DNA from: Linanthus parryae
Taxonomy: Eukaryota; Streptophyta; Magnoliopsida; Ericales; Polemoniaceae
DNA: 64,000 bases
Direction of reading: 5' to 3'
Assembly (NCBI GenBank): GCA_023055425.1
Contig: JALGPY010000008.1
Location: forward strand, 19,317,359-19,381,358
Below the pieces are notes generated by a model. That model was given only the letters and a program-made list of their open reading frames with translations, was not told the origin of the DNA and made no database searches. The position numbers and the translations under genes were made by a program. Below, in pieces: positions 1 to 10,735 of the stretch; within the stretch, counting starts at the first letter, position 1; each line of letters opens with the position of its first letter.

Positions 1-365
1 AAAACAGTTTCACGTAAGATGCCATGGAGAAAAGCATTTTTAACGTCAAGCTGCTGAAGAGACCAATTAAAAGTGGCTGCTAAGGCAAGTATGCAGCGTA
101 CAATAGCTACTGGACTAAAGGTTTCAGTGTAGTCTAAGCCATGGGTTTGATGAAATCCCTTGGCAACAAGACGTGCCTTATATCTGGAAATAGACCCATT
201 TGGGTTGTATTTTGTCCTAAAAACCCATTTGTTACCAATGACATTGGCATTGGGTGGACAAGGGACTAACACCCATGTATCTTGTTGCTGAAGACTTGTG
301 TATTCATCTGTCATGGCTTGAAGCCAATGAGGATGAATCACAACTTCTTTAAAAGATACAGGATC
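1..365 (-). pseudogene. Copia reverse transcriptase, N-terminal part (cut by window)
   Basis: Translating the minus strand gives the RT start: an HWLQAM...TWVLVP segment, then NKWVFRTKYNPNG, RYKARLVAKGF, ETFSPVA, and QQLDVKNAFLHG, which holds the first catalytic Asp (motif A). It runs off the window edge, so the YVDD motif and RNase H lie outside. Confidence 0.85.
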
Positions 366-936
366 AGTCATAGTAGAGGTAGGAATGGTATGAAAACCAG
401 AGAGAGATGTAGTAACAGAACCTGTGAATGGCAACTTCCTCTTTGTAATACCTGATTTGCTCCTTGTTCTCATAGGATGAAGATTGTGAAGAGGAGAGTT
501 GGGCATCATTGAACTGGTGGCTGCCTCACTCTGCCTGGAAGTAGATGGTTCTCCATGTGGTGTAGTATCTGGAAGTGTAGTATCAGAGATAGAGCTACAC
601 CAGTAGGCTGCAGGACACCATTGTTGTTCTCAGCAGATGTAGAAGTGTCTGGGGAAGACACTGTATCTGGGGGGAGGGGCATAGTGGGGGGGGGGAGGGA
701 CAGTAGTGGGGGGGGGGGGGGGAGGGACATAAATACATGAAGAGGAATAATCAAAACTGTTAGTAGTTGATGAAGAAGAAATAGAGATAGAAGTTTTAGC
801 AAAAGGAAACATGTATTCATTAAAGATAACATCTCTACTTATAAAAAAATTATTGCAACTATTATCAAAGCACAAGTAACCTTTGAAGCCATCAGCATAC
901 CCTAATAATGTGCACCTCTTGGTTCTAGGAGACAGT
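366..936 (-). pseudogene. Copia linker between integrase and RT, proline-rich
   Basis: Reading the minus strand in pieces recovers the conserved linker ending in SRDVIFNEYMFPF (about 800-870), then a Pro-rich stretch encoded by C runs (G runs on the plus strand at about 679-723). Frames change several times. Long G tracts are hotspots for slippage and probably account for part of the decay. Confidence 0.7.
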
Positions 937-1479
937 TTAGATTTTTGTATAAGGAGTTAGGCAAGGATAACAAGCACATCCAAAAATTTTGAGCATGCTA
1001 TAGTCAGGTTTCTTGTGAAATAGTAACTCATATGGAGATTTATAGTTAGTGTTAGCACTAGGCATTCTGTTGATTAAATAAGTAGCAGTAGAGACAGCAT
1101 GATACCAGAAATAGTTTGGCAAAGAAGCATTATGAAGTAATGTGATTGCAGTTTCAACAATGTGAAGATGCGTTCTTTCAGAAACTCCATTTTGCTGTGG
1201 AGTGTGTGGGCAAGATTTCTGATGAATAATTCCATGTTCACTAAGATATGTTTGAAAAATGTAGGAGGTGTATTCACCCCCTCCATCTGATCTAAATACA
1301 GAAATAGAACACTTTAATAATTTTTCAATAAAATTTTTAAATTTAGGAAAGGTGACAGCAACTTCTGATTTATAATGCAAAGGGAATAACCAGGTAAATT
1401 TAGAAAAGCCATCAATAAACAGAACATAGTATATATCTAAATCCATGATATGATTTGGTTGGAGCAGGAACCCAAACAT
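937..1479 (-). pseudogene. Copia integrase core (rve)
   Basis: 180 codons of the retroviral-type integrase core. The D,D,E residues are recognisable: D in LFIDGFSKFTW, D in FRSDGGGEY and E in QQNGVSERTH. Downstream, KSPYELLFHKKPDYSMLKIFGC is the usual Copia linker. The frame ends at 937. In an active element this domain inserts the cDNA; here it is separated from both neighbours by frameshifts. Confidence 0.88.
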
Positions 1480-2737
1480 CAGAGTGTATCAATTGCAAAG
1501 GTTCTTTGATAACAGTAGCAGAAGATTCATAAGGTAATCTAGTAATTTTTCCAGCTAAACAAGATTCACAAATAGAAGAAGAAGCAGAATTAAAACAAGT
1601 AACACATTTATCATTTGCAGGGTGTCCAAGACGAGCATGCCAGACTGGACACTTGACTTGTTGACCCAAGAAGGCTTGAGGAGGAGACTTGACAGAGATA
1701 GACTGAGACTGAATAGGGTAGAGACCATTTTTACTCAAACCCTCGAACAAAATTTTGCCCGTTTCCAGATCCTGAATATAGAAGGATTTGGCATCAAAAA
1801 CAAATCTCACATGATGTTCATCACATAATTTATGTACAGATAACAAGTTGGTAGACAAATCAGGAACATGTAAAGTATTTGAAAGCTTAAATGAACAGTT
1901 AGAAGTTGAGAGATGAGCGGTACCAGAATTTTGAATTGGTAGAGTAGAACCATTACCAATAGTCACTTGTTCATACCCTTGATAAGGATCTGAGAGAGAG
2001 AGATTTTTGAATTCACCAGTCATATGAGAGGAAGCTCCTGTATCTGTTAGCCAATATGTGGGAGAGAGACCTTGAGATTGTGATGTGGCTGTTAGAGCTG
2101 CAAGCTGATCAGGAAGAGTTTTGCCTTGATAAGCAAAATCCATTCTGTGCCAGCAGTCAAGAGCTGAGTGATAGTCATTCCCACAAATTTGACAAGTGAC
2201 AACCACTTTGTCATTTTTGTTGTAATTTGTGCCTTGATTGGAATGAGTTGAGCCACCATTGTAAGAGTAATTGTTTCTACCACCACCCCGATTTGAGTTT
2301 TGACCATAACCATAACCTCGAACACCAGATCGCCCCCTGTTGTGGTCAAAACGACCACCTCTCGAACCAGAACGACCAGAAAAGGATGATGAACCACCAC
2401 GATAAAAAGAACCAGATCGACCACCACGACCACGAGAAGAAAAATTGTGTTGAGTGTAAAAAGCAGTTGGTAAACCAGATTCAGAAGTGGGTGAGATATT
2501 TTGAGATTCAAGCATTTGTTCTTCGGCCTTTAGAAGAACATGTAAATCAATAAAACTAATAGGGTTTGTATGAGGACACAAAGAGGAACGAAAACTATTG
2601 TATTCAACAGGAAGGCCATTTAAGGCATATAGGAGCATGTCTTCATCATCGATTTTAACAGAAGAGGCCATAAGTTTATCGCGAAGAGATTTGATTTTTT
2701 GCATGTATAAATCAATAGAAACAGATTTCTTTTTCAA
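1412..2737 (-). pseudogene. Copia gag C-terminus, protease and pre-integrase
   Basis: 441 codons. Residues 1-90 are the rest of gag; 95-170 are a Gly/Arg/Ser-rich tail (RGG-like); a CCHC knuckle CQICGNDYHSALDC follows near residue 183; the aspartic protease motif DTGASSH is near 232; and a GAG_pre-integrase motif (WHARLGHP, then CESCLAGK) lies near 368-400. The end overlaps the integrase frame at 1412-1479 in a different register, showing a frameshift. It would supply particle protein and maturation protease; this copy cannot make a full polyprotein. Confidence 0.88.
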
Positions 2738-2798
2738 AGTTTGAAGATCAGATTTTAACTGTAATATATGAGATCCAGATAACGAGGCATACCGAGAT

Positions 2799-3155
2799 TC
2801 AAGAGTAAGCCAAACGACCTGGAATCGGTTTCACCAATAACCAGAGAGAGAGAGCTTCAGAAGACAAGGTAGCGTTAATCAGTATAAGGATCGCTTGATC
2901 TTGAATATGCCAAGTGATGTTTTGTGGCTCAACCGTCTCTGTCACGGTTCCAGCGGCGACTGTGAGAAACTGCGGCGGAGCTTGAATCGAACCATCAAGG
3001 AACCCAAATAACGCCTGGGTTTTGAGAATGGAGGTGAGTTGATGTCTCCAGAGGACATAATTTGTGCCATCAAGTTTGTGTGGCATGAGATTGTGGATAT
3101 TAGAGAGAAGAGCGAGAGGGTTTGGTGATGAAGACATGATTGTGGTTGAGAGCAT
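2799..3155 (-). pseudogene. Copia gag, N-terminal part
   Basis: 118 codons resembling the N-terminus of Copia gag (UBN2/DUF4219-like), with the typical KLDGTNYVLWRHQL stretch near residues 29-42. It begins 6 bp inside the primer-binding site. The frame is lost around 2740-2800, where the gag continues in another frame. Part of the decayed element 1-3518. Confidence 0.8.
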
Positions 3156-3160
3156 AACCG

Positions 3161-3177
3161 GGGTGGCTCTGATACCA
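3161..3177 (-). other. Primer-binding site, initiator Met-tRNA type
   Basis: The minus strand reads TGGTATCAGAGCC immediately after the LTR end. This is the usual plant Copia primer site complementary to the 3' end of initiator Met-tRNA. Confidence 0.85.
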
Positions 3178-3518
3178 TGAAAGCAAAAATGCAGAAATGC
3201 AGAAAAGAGTAATCAAAAGAATTGATACAGAAACAGATGAAGACGATTAAGTTTCATTCATTGAATTGATCGCATAGAAACCCTAAAGGGAAATGACTAA
3301 ATACAGCGATTCTTGACCGTTCATGAACGGTCATAAGATAGCTAAGAGACAGCTGTTATATCAAGAGAGGAAATACAGTGCATCTGAAGTACATACTGAA
3401 TTAGGGTTACACAAGTTTGGGCCAGGCACTGTTTTGGGCTTCAATTCTTGATCCATGTAGCTTTGGGCTTTAGTTTCTTTAACTTGATATTTAGCCCAAA
3501 CGGTATATATATTTGACA
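3178..3518 (-). repeat. 5' LTR of the left Copia element
   Basis: On the plus strand the segment starts TGAAAGC and ends TTTGACA, giving the TG...CA ends expected of an LTR (341 bp). It directly abuts the primer-binding site at 3161-3177. Its partner LTR is outside the window, so the outer end (3518) rests on the TG/CA rule only. Confidence 0.7.
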
Positions 3519-3927
3519 GTTTTATCCAGTGTTTTGGATTTTGTTATGTTAGATTGTTAAATTATCTGTTGCTCTTTTGAGGAACGAACTTCTGGTGAAA
3601 CTTCATGGTATTTCAATTTAGAAAATTATCAATGTTCTGGACGACTTGTTGTCCTATAAACAAAACATGATACGCAGCACACTAAATTATGTCATGGAAT
3701 TGATTTTTTTACAGAAGCCTGATTAATCTTGGTAATGTCTGTTGTAGGGTCTACTGAAAGTGTAGACTGCTGAGTACGGTGTTTTTGATCAGTTTAGCCA
3801 TTCTTTGGGAAGCTGTCGATGCTTTCCTTGGTCAACCGGATTAATTTGATTTCAGAACAATCACATAAATTGTCATCTAAATTTATCTGCTTCCGTAGAA
3901 CCCAATTAGTTGATCTGAATTCTTGTG
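3519..3927 (+). other. Gene-like remnant between two Copia elements
   Basis: No ORF of useful length. Short open stretches on the plus strand (for example about 3757-3846) look like degraded exons, and the sequence is the left flank of the Copia insertion at 3928. I cannot assign it to a family. Confidence 0.3.
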
Positions 3928-4045
3928 TGAAGGTTTGTGAAAATCGTCCTCTCCTGACTTCTGAATTTCATTCGCAATATAAACAAAGCTCATAAAATAA
4001 TAATTATAGTTTAGTCCCTAAACTAAGTGTAAGCTATCACTATTA
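3928..4045 (-). repeat. 3' LTR of Copia element 3928-8053
   Basis: Matches 7936-8053 over 118 bp with three visible substitutions. In element orientation the LTR begins TAATAG rather than TG and ends CTTCA. A purine-rich tract (minus strand GTGGGGGTG, about 4046-4054) adjoins it as the likely polypurine tract. Confidence 0.9.
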
Positions 4046-5086
4046 CACCCCCACAGTCGGAGCGGGAGAATGATGAACGTTCAGACTGGAGCGGAACCTT
4101 TCAAATAACTGGCGAGGCAGACCTTTGGTGAAGATATCCGCATACTGAAAGTCAGCGGGTATGTGAAGAACCCGAAGTTGGCCGAGACGAACTTTTTCCC
4201 GTACAAAGTGAAGATCGATCTCAATATGTTTCGTGCGTTGATGCTGAACCGGATTACCCGATAAGTAGACGGCACTAACATTGTCACAATAGCAGAGTGA
4301 GACCTTTGGAGGTTGAACCTTAAGCTCAAGAAGAAGATTGCCAAGCCAACAGAGCTCAGCAACAGCGTTGGCCACACCACGGTACTCGGCCTCGGCGCTA
4401 GAACGAGAGACAATAGCTTGTCGTTTGGACGACCAGCTGAGAAGGTTGTCCCCAAAGAAGGTGCAAAAACCGGAGGTGGAGCGACGTGTGTCCGGGCTGC
4501 CTGCCCAATCCGCATCAGTGTAGGCCGTGAGACCCGTGGAGGCAGTAGCAGAGATGTGAAACCCGAGATCAAGAGTGCCACTCACATAGCGAAGAACGCG
4601 TTTCAACGCGCGAAAATGATGCTCTCGAGGATCATGCATGAAGAGACAGATCTGCTGAACGGCATATGAGATGTCAGGACGGGTGAATGTGAGGTACTGA
4701 AGAGCACCAGCCGAACTGCAGTAGAGAGTGGGATCACTAACCGGAGGTCCTGAACCCGCGGTGAGTTTAGAGCCAGTCTCAACTGGAGTGCTAACCGGCT
4801 TACATCCGACCATCGATGCACGCTGTAGAATCTCAGAGGCATACTGACGCTGAGAGAGAACCATACCAGATTCAGTGCGAGTGACAGCAATGCATAGAAA
4901 GTGATGTAGAGGTCCAAGGTCAGTCATATCAAACTCAGTCGAAAGCTGAGCGATAATCCTCTGCACAACTGTAGGAGAAGACCCCGTAATGATAATATCG
5001 TCGACGTAGAGGAGGAGGTAGACAATATATGATCCCTGACTGTAGACAAACAGAGACTCATCACATCGAAAACTGGAGAAACCCAC
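4043..5086 (-). pseudogene. Copia RT C-terminal half and RNase H
   Basis: 347 codons. RT motif YVDDIIITG is at residues 27-35, followed by the thumb and connection, and RNase H from about 190 (TDADWAGSPDTRRSTSG, SSAEAEYR, CDNVSAVYLS, RTKHIEID, ADIFTKGLP). The stop lies at the LTR edge, as usual in Copia. The N-terminal half of RT is deleted upstream, so this frame alone cannot give an active enzyme. Confidence 0.9.
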
Positions 5087-6203
5087 TGGTGGCCGGTTTC
5101 ACAACAGCACTAAAAGTCTCATCACAATCAACACCCTCTAACTGAGATTTGCCATTCGCCACCAGGCGAGCTTTGTACCGCTGAAGAGTACCGTCAGCCC
5201 GAAACTTGTGACGAAATAACCAAATGGCCCGGAGAATGTTTGCCCCAGACGGGCGAGGAACCAACTCCCAAGTCTGATTCGTGATCATAGCCTCAAACTC
5301 ATCATCCATTGCAGCTTTCCAGTGTGGGTCCGAAAGGGCAGACACATAGGATTTGGGCAAGGGAGACACGGAAGAGGGAGATTGAGTATGAAAAGTGAGA
5401 CGGGAAATGGGTTTATGGATACCGTGCTGGGCTCGGGTTCTCATCTGAGGGGACAGAGGTGGAGCCGGTGGGTTAGGAGAGTCTGGTGCTGGAGACAGCG
5501 GGGAGACTGTGACAGGTGGGGAGGTAGGAGGCTGAGGAGGAGCCTGAGGTGGAGGAGCCTGAGGTGGCGTCGAAGCAGCATGAGGAGGTGGGGCTGGACG
5601 ACGAGTGTAGTGAAGAGGGAAGGGTGGGGTTAGCCGAGAGGGAGCAGAGGGGTTGTGAGCATGACCGGACAGATCTATAGGAGGAAGACCATCGTCAGGG
5701 TCAGAAGCAGTGTGTCCGGGAAGTGACACGGAACCCGGTGTGGCAAACGGGAATACATGCTCATCAAACGTAACATGACGAGAGATGTGGATGCGACCAG
5801 TAGAGATGTCGAGACACCGATAACCACGAAAGTTCGAAGGGTAACCAAGAAACACACATCGAGTGGATCGAGGGGCAAGCTTGTGGGGAGACACAGCAGC
5901 CAGATTAGGGTAACACAAACACCCAAATGTACGAAGATGATCGTATGTGGGAAGACGATGATAGAGAATGGTGGTCGGAATACCACCGTTGAGAGCTTTG
6001 GTGGGGAGAATGTTGTGGAGATAGACAGCAGTGAGAACAGACTCAACCCAGAAGCGAGGAGACATGGAGGCCTGAGAGAGAAGGGTACGAGATATGTCAT
6101 TGATACGACGTATCATACGTTCGGCCTTGCCGTTTTGAGGAGACGTTTGCGGACACGCAAATCGAAAAACAAGGCCACTGGACTTGGCGAACTCATGAAA
6201 CAC
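5061..6203 (-). pseudogene. Copia integrase C-terminal half, linker and RT start
   Basis: 380 codons. The catalytic Glu region reads SPQNGKAERM near residues 20-29. The conserved linker follows (FGCLCYPN, CVFLGYPSNFRGYRCLD, SRHVTFDEHVFPF), then a Pro-rich hinge (about 185-255) and the start of RT (WKAAMDDEFEAM, TWELVPRP, RYKARLVANGKSQ, ETFSAVVKPAT). Directly after this, near 5087, the sequence jumps to a later RT position in another frame, so roughly 80 residues including motif A are missing. Confidence 0.88.
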
Positions 6204-6284
6204 AGAGTTATCGAATTCCCCCCCAAGGTCTCATTGAAAACTCTTGATGTCACGAGAAAACTGTGTATGCACATATGTGTGGAA

Positions 6285-6881
6285 TTATTTGAAGTGAGTG
6301 AAAGCATCCGATTTGAGTTTTAAAGGAAAAACCCATAGAAAATGCGAGTAATCATCAAGTAAGGGAAGATAATACTTGAAATTAGATTTTCTAGCAACAG
6401 GGGATGTCCAAATATCACTATGAACAATGTCAAACGGAGCCACAGTACATGATTGTGAAGGGGCAAAGGGAAGTCGAACGTGTTTGCCGAGTTGGCATGC
6501 ATGGCACAATCCGGTCTGCTCAGTTTTAGTACAAGAAATGAAATTACTAGAGCTAAGCTGATCTAAGACGTGGCGACCAGGATGTCCAAGACGGTTGTGC
6601 CACACTGGGGCTGGAAGAATGACAAGAGACTGGGCTGGAGAGGGGGACGGGGTTGGAATAAGAGGATATAGGTCCCCTGAACTATTGCTCCGAAGTAAAA
6701 GGGTCCCCGAGTGAAGGTCCTTCACAGAAAAGCCAGTCGGGTCAAACTCAAGAGAGACATTATTATCAATGGTGAACTGACGGACAGAGACAAGATTTTT
6801 AATAATGTTTGGAGCAAGAAGGACATTTTGAGGTGTAGGGGACGGGCTAAGGTAGTAATGGTCTGCTGTCCGGAACCGCAT
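6285..6881 (-). pseudogene. Copia pre-integrase and start of integrase
   Basis: 198 codons: a protease C-terminal region, then the GAG_pre-integrase motif WHNRLGHPG near 93-101, the zinc pair and LGKHVRLPF near 132-140, and the integrase start HSDIW followed by DDYSHFLWVFPL with the first catalytic Asp. The frame is lost at 6285, just before the second catalytic Asp. Confidence 0.87.
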
Positions 6882-7324
6882 ACTGGAATTTGCATCCCAT
6901 TACCCACCATCATATTAGAAATTGGAGAACTTGATGAGACAGAAGAGAGAGTACCTGTCTGAGATGTGAGATGAGAAGAGGCCCCAGAGTCCATGTACCA
7001 AGTCTTATCCGGAGCATTAAGGGTCATGCCAGCAAGTTCAGAACTCAAAGTAGTAACAGAGGGAGACGAACCCGCAGTGGTAGCAAGAACTCGTGGACGC
7101 TGAGCCGGTCCTGGACCAAGAATACCTTTCGTGGCTGCATGCTGAGAGGGTCCTAACTGAGCCCAGTCCTTCGTTGCGGGATAGAGGGATGGTGGAGCTG
7201 CCGGGAAGGAGGAGGCGGGACACCAAACCCAACTGCCATTAGGAGAGGCAGGCACTGCAGGGTGCTGTTGAGGATGTTGTTCAGTGAGATTGCGTCCTTT
7301 CTGACTAGAAAGACGACGACCCAT
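6722..7324 (-). pseudogene. Copia gag tail and aspartic protease
   Basis: 200 codons: a Pro/Ser-rich gag tail (residues 1-105), then the protease motif MDSGASSHLTS near residues 110-121 and the following VGNGMQIPV strand. The frame breaks near 6740-6880, where the pre-integrase frame starts. Confidence 0.85.
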
Positions 7325-7923
7325 ATTAACAAACTTCGAAATTTATCACAAAAACAAGCACAACCAAGCAAAACAATGCACAACAGAATGATTTTTTTTT
7401 TTTAAATAATTGACCCAAGAGCTTCAATAACAATTGAAGACTAATACAGTTGGTGTGAGGCAATTAATCACCGACCCAAGTCTGATCCACGAACCAGGGC
7501 ACAAAGGTAACCCAGTACCAAGTGCACAAAAGTGGTCCACCAAGCGTGAAGCAGACACACACGCAGAAGAAAAGTGAGTAACCAGATTGTTGATTGCGCG
7601 GAAGAAGACGCCGAAAATGCTGGTGGGAAAAAGAGGCAGCAGATCGTCGAGCCGCAAGATCGCTGATGGCGACTGAAGGCGATAGCAGCCGCACTTAAGA
7701 TCGGTTGAAGAAGATGATGGCTGATGTAGACGGGTCAGCGATCGAACTGGTGGAGCACCGCCGCAGTGGGCGACGGTGTTGAGGAAGATCAATTTCGCGA
7801 ATAGCGACGGGAAGAGGGAGAAAGAGGGAGGGCGGAAGCTGGTGGAGCGGATTGGAGCGCTAGCGGCAGCGGCAGTACACGTGAACGAGACGTGCGACGG
7901 CGACGACGGCGGCGGCTAGGGTT
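7325..7923 (-). other. Leader of Copia element, gag missing
   Basis: Between the primer site and the protease frame there is about 600 bp of Ser/Pro/Arg-coding, C/T-rich leader (minus strand) and no UBN2-type gag domain or CCHC knuckle. An A-run at about 7391-7404 lies near the probable deletion junction. Short ORFs here do not resemble known proteins. Confidence 0.6.
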
Positions 7924-7935
7924 GCTCTGATACCA

Positions 7936-8053
7936 TGAAGGTTTGTGAAAATCGTCCTCTCCTGACTTCTGAATTTCATTCGCAATATAAACAAAGCTCA
8001 TACAATAATAATTACAGTTTAGTCCCAAAACTAAGTGTAAGCTATCACTATTA
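7936..8053 (-). repeat. 5' LTR of Copia element 3928-8053
   Basis: Partner of 3928-4045. It is followed (minus strand) by TGGTATCAGAGC, the initiator Met-tRNA primer site at about 7924-7935, with no spacer. TSD base TTGTG starts at 8054. Confidence 0.92.
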
Positions 8054-8058
8054 TTGTG

Positions 8059-8197
8059 GAAAGAGCCAGATCTGTGCAGCAGGCTAGCAGCAGACTAATG
8101 TTTAAGTCTACCTGTGAGCCAGAACAATATGGCACTCAATTGCTGATTACGTTGTTGGCTGGGATCAGTGATTTCTATTCACCACCATTTTTCTAAA
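8059..8197 (+). pseudogene. Possible terminal exon of an unidentified host gene
   Basis: The plus strand is open for about 45 codons ending at a stop near 8195, with a protein-like composition including SSRLMFKSTCEPEQYGTQLL and ending DFYSPPFF. An in-frame stop lies a few codons upstream of the Copia target site, so the exon would have to start at an AG acceptor such as the one near 8077. I do not recognise the family. It lies next to the Copia insertion and may be a broken gene end. Confidence 0.3.
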
Positions 8198-8780
8198 ATG
8201 GGGCGATGGCGAAAGTTTCTGTGGAAGCATAGCCAGTCTTATTCCAATTTCTTCTTCGCTTACTACTTAATTACTACTTATGTCCCAAAGGTTTTCTGGG
8301 CACCGAATCTCTTTCATCGTTGCTTTTGAGGGAATTACATAGTCCATTGATAACTGATTTTCTTGTCATTCCATTATTGTTGTAATTAGTGAAAGAAATT
8401 GTTATCGGTTAACTTAAACAATGCCCAAGGTCAACCATGTAGATACTTTTGCTGTGCGGGGTGTGCACACCAAGGTAGGTATGATAATGGATGTATTCTT
8501 CCATTAGCATGTCTTAGAAGAATAATTATTAATTTTGTTTGATAAAAAATGACAATTTTCTTTAATAAAACAGAACATATATAAACATGTGTCAAACTGG
8601 TTCGAAATATTACAAGGAGTGTTACCCTAATATACCACAAATTTACCCTAATAGATGTAAAACACGCTTTGAACCCGTGCGATGCACGACGAAATCTCAA
8701 ATCCAAAACAAAATTGATGTCACTGAAGCAATTGATGGCTTGTGCAGTTTAAATACCACATCCAAAAAAACTAAAAGTAC
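8198..8780. other. Intergenic, no recognisable gene
   Basis: AT-rich sequence, possibly the 3' flank of the exon-like segment at 8059. No domain, no repeat with a visible partner. Confidence 0.5.
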
Positions 8781-8785
8781 TGAGT

Positions 8786-8989
8786 TGTTATGAAATATGT
8801 AAGTGGACTGATGTGAATATCCACCACATAGTTTGGTGTATTTTGTATTATTATATTCTGGTCCACAAGCCCACCTAATGCCTATATAAGGAGGCTTAGG
8901 GTTGGAGAATAATACACCTCTCTCAATACTCTTTTCCCTACACTATTGTCTCTTCTTATTTTCTATCTCTCTCAGTTCTCGTAACAATA
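8786..8989 (+). repeat. 5' LTR of element 8786-12675
   Basis: Starts TGTTATGAAATATG and ends AACAATA. A TATA box (TATATAAG, 8883-8890) lies mid-LTR and would drive transcription. It is followed by CGTTATCAGCACGA at 8990-9003, a possible degenerate primer site sharing TATCAG with the initiator Met-tRNA type. Confidence 0.85.
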
Positions 8990-9639
8990 CGTTATCAGCA
9001 CGATAGTGCTCTTAACAAGAAATAAAAGATTGTATGATCTCCCCTTAAAGCCCGACAATTCTGTGAACTTACCGGCAAAAATACTTGACAGAGTTGGAGA
9101 TACTCAGATGCAGATCAAAGTTCCACCAATTAGTTGAGGTACTGATTCTTTTTCTTTGTAATGGAAAAGTAAGAACTCGAACTAATGTCGATTCTTCCAT
9201 TTTAGTAGAAACAAACAGTGTCTTTATTTGTGTCTTGATTGCTACTCAAATCAATCTCTCTCACGTCCCTTAATACTGGTCTTTAGTGCATGTATCTTCT
9301 TTTTCAGACCCTTTTGACCTATGTCATGAGAAACTTTGGTTGTATTTTAATTTGATGATTGATGATGATGGTTCTCTTTGTGGCAAGTTTGTGGGGTCTA
9401 AGGTTCAATGCAAGGTTCAACATGTATTGGAAGTCTGAAACTAGATTTTCTTGTACTGCTCATTTGTTTGTATTGGAAGGCAATACTAATTTTGTGGGTT
9501 TTAAAACAAAACACTTCATGATCTAATAAATTTTAGAACATTACTAGAAGATTTTATATGTATGTACGTTAATATCTTGACTAGTAGTGTGATTTCATTC
9601 TAAATAACACAATGTATTAAGAAATCTAGAGAAACAAAT

Positions 9640-9690
9640 AAATTATATTTGTTTTGTTTTGTTTTGTTTTGTTTTGTTTTATTTTATTAT
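9640..9690 (+). repeat. TTTTG microsatellite
   Basis: Six or so tandem TTTTG units followed by TTTTA variants inside the LTR element. Confidence 0.85.
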
Positions 9691-9739
9691 GTTATTCAAT
9701 ATTTTTAGTTACGTACTGTAATGGTCAGATGTGCTAGAA

Positions 9740-10735
9740 CTTCGAACCTCTATAAGAGGTCTTATTGAATAACCATTCTATTGGGTTAAGCTTTATACTT
9801 ACGAAAGTATATTTTCACACCAGAAGTTATGAACTATCTAATCGTAACTTGAAGTTGCGACAGTTCTTTTTATGACCTGAAGTCATAATTTTAGTTACAT
9901 CTCCTGAAGAGATGTCCTACAATTTTCTCCTCCAGAAGAGATCATGTTTATTCGGTCACTTTACTTTATGTTTACGCATTTTTTTTTATTACATTATGAT
10001 GTGATTGTAACCTGAAGTTACAACATAACTAAATAAGCGCATCTGGAAGATGCAGCTATTTCATGGCTTGTAACCTGAAGTTACATATTATTATATCTCC
10101 AGAAGAGACGCTGCCACAATTCTAGCAATTTTTTTCCAACCTCCTGAAGAGGTTGCATTCTATTACTTTATGTTACGCAATTTTTTTTTTTCGTATGTGT
10201 TTTATTTACTCATTATGGATCGAAAACGAACCTCCTGAAGAGCATTCGTAAGCCATCAATGTTAAATGGCCATGTCATATGTACCCGATGTTACATATTT
10301 ACATGATATCACTCATAACCAGCAGTTAGACTTCATAACCTGAAGTTATGAAATATTATAAACAATTATCTCATGAAGAGATTGTTACAATTCACGAATG
10401 ATCCACCCTCCTGAAGAGGTCATATTATGTTTATTTCTTGTATCACGCATTTATTTTTATTCTTGTCTAGTATTTTTCCGTTTATACACTTGTTATTGAT
10501 TTAAGTAGAATATCCGGAAGATGTTCTTAATCCATGAGGGTTTATTGGACAAACGCATTTTATATGCGTAAAAAGTGATTTTCAAACCAGAAGTTATGAA
10601 AAATAATAGTATTAGATGGAGTTATAAAATAACATAAAAAGATCTCCCTGAAGAGAGAATCTACAACCACTCACTTTTGAATAAAAGTATTGACATTTAC
10701 GTCTTTTTTTTTGGGTTTTCTGAAGAAACTTTGAT
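9740..10735 (+). repeat. Tandem higher-order repeat of CTGAA-loop hairpins
   Basis: About four diverged units of roughly 200-270 bp. Each has several short inverted repeats with a 5-nt loop (CTGAA most often, also CAGAA, TGGAA, CGGAA, TTGAA, ATGAA) and ends in a T-rich anchor resembling TTTACGCATTTTTTTT (near 9970, 10172, 10446, 10700). Clear hairpins: 9842-9860, 9870-9888, 9897-9915, 10005-10023, 10039-10053, 10069-10085, 10137-10155, 10332-10352, 10368-10382, 10407-10419, 10507-10527, 10715-10729. Stems of 4-8 bp differ between hairpins but remain complementary. No frame stays open through the array. Confidence 0.8.

Larger units (their letters stand above)
1..3518 (-). mobile_element. Ty1/copia LTR retrotransposon, decayed, 3' part outside window
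   Basis: Minus-strand Copia element reading from its 5' LTR at the right to the start of reverse transcriptase at the window edge. Domain order is gag, CCHC, protease, pre-integrase, integrase, RT, which is Copia order (integrase before RT). The 5' LTR (3178-3518) is followed directly by a primer-binding site complementary to initiator Met-tRNA. The reading frame is broken between gag (2799-3155) and the next frame (1412-2737), between that and integrase (937-1479), and again before RT, so the copy is not functional. The 3' LTR lies left of the window. It appears to sit in old gene-like sequence that continues at 3519. Confidence 0.93.
3928..8053 (-). mobile_element. Complete Ty1/copia element with 118-bp LTRs, internally deleted
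   Basis: Two matching 118-bp LTRs (3928-4045 and 7936-8053) bound a minus-strand Copia element of 4126 bp. The same 5 bases, TTGTG, flank it at 3923-3927 and 8054-8058, so both boundaries are secure. By eye the LTRs differ at three positions, which suggests a fairly recent insertion. The interior has protease, pre-integrase, integrase and RNase H, but most of gag is absent and the first half of RT, including the motif A Asp, is deleted. It is a non-autonomous copy. It interrupts gene-like sequence visible on both sides. Confidence 0.93.
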
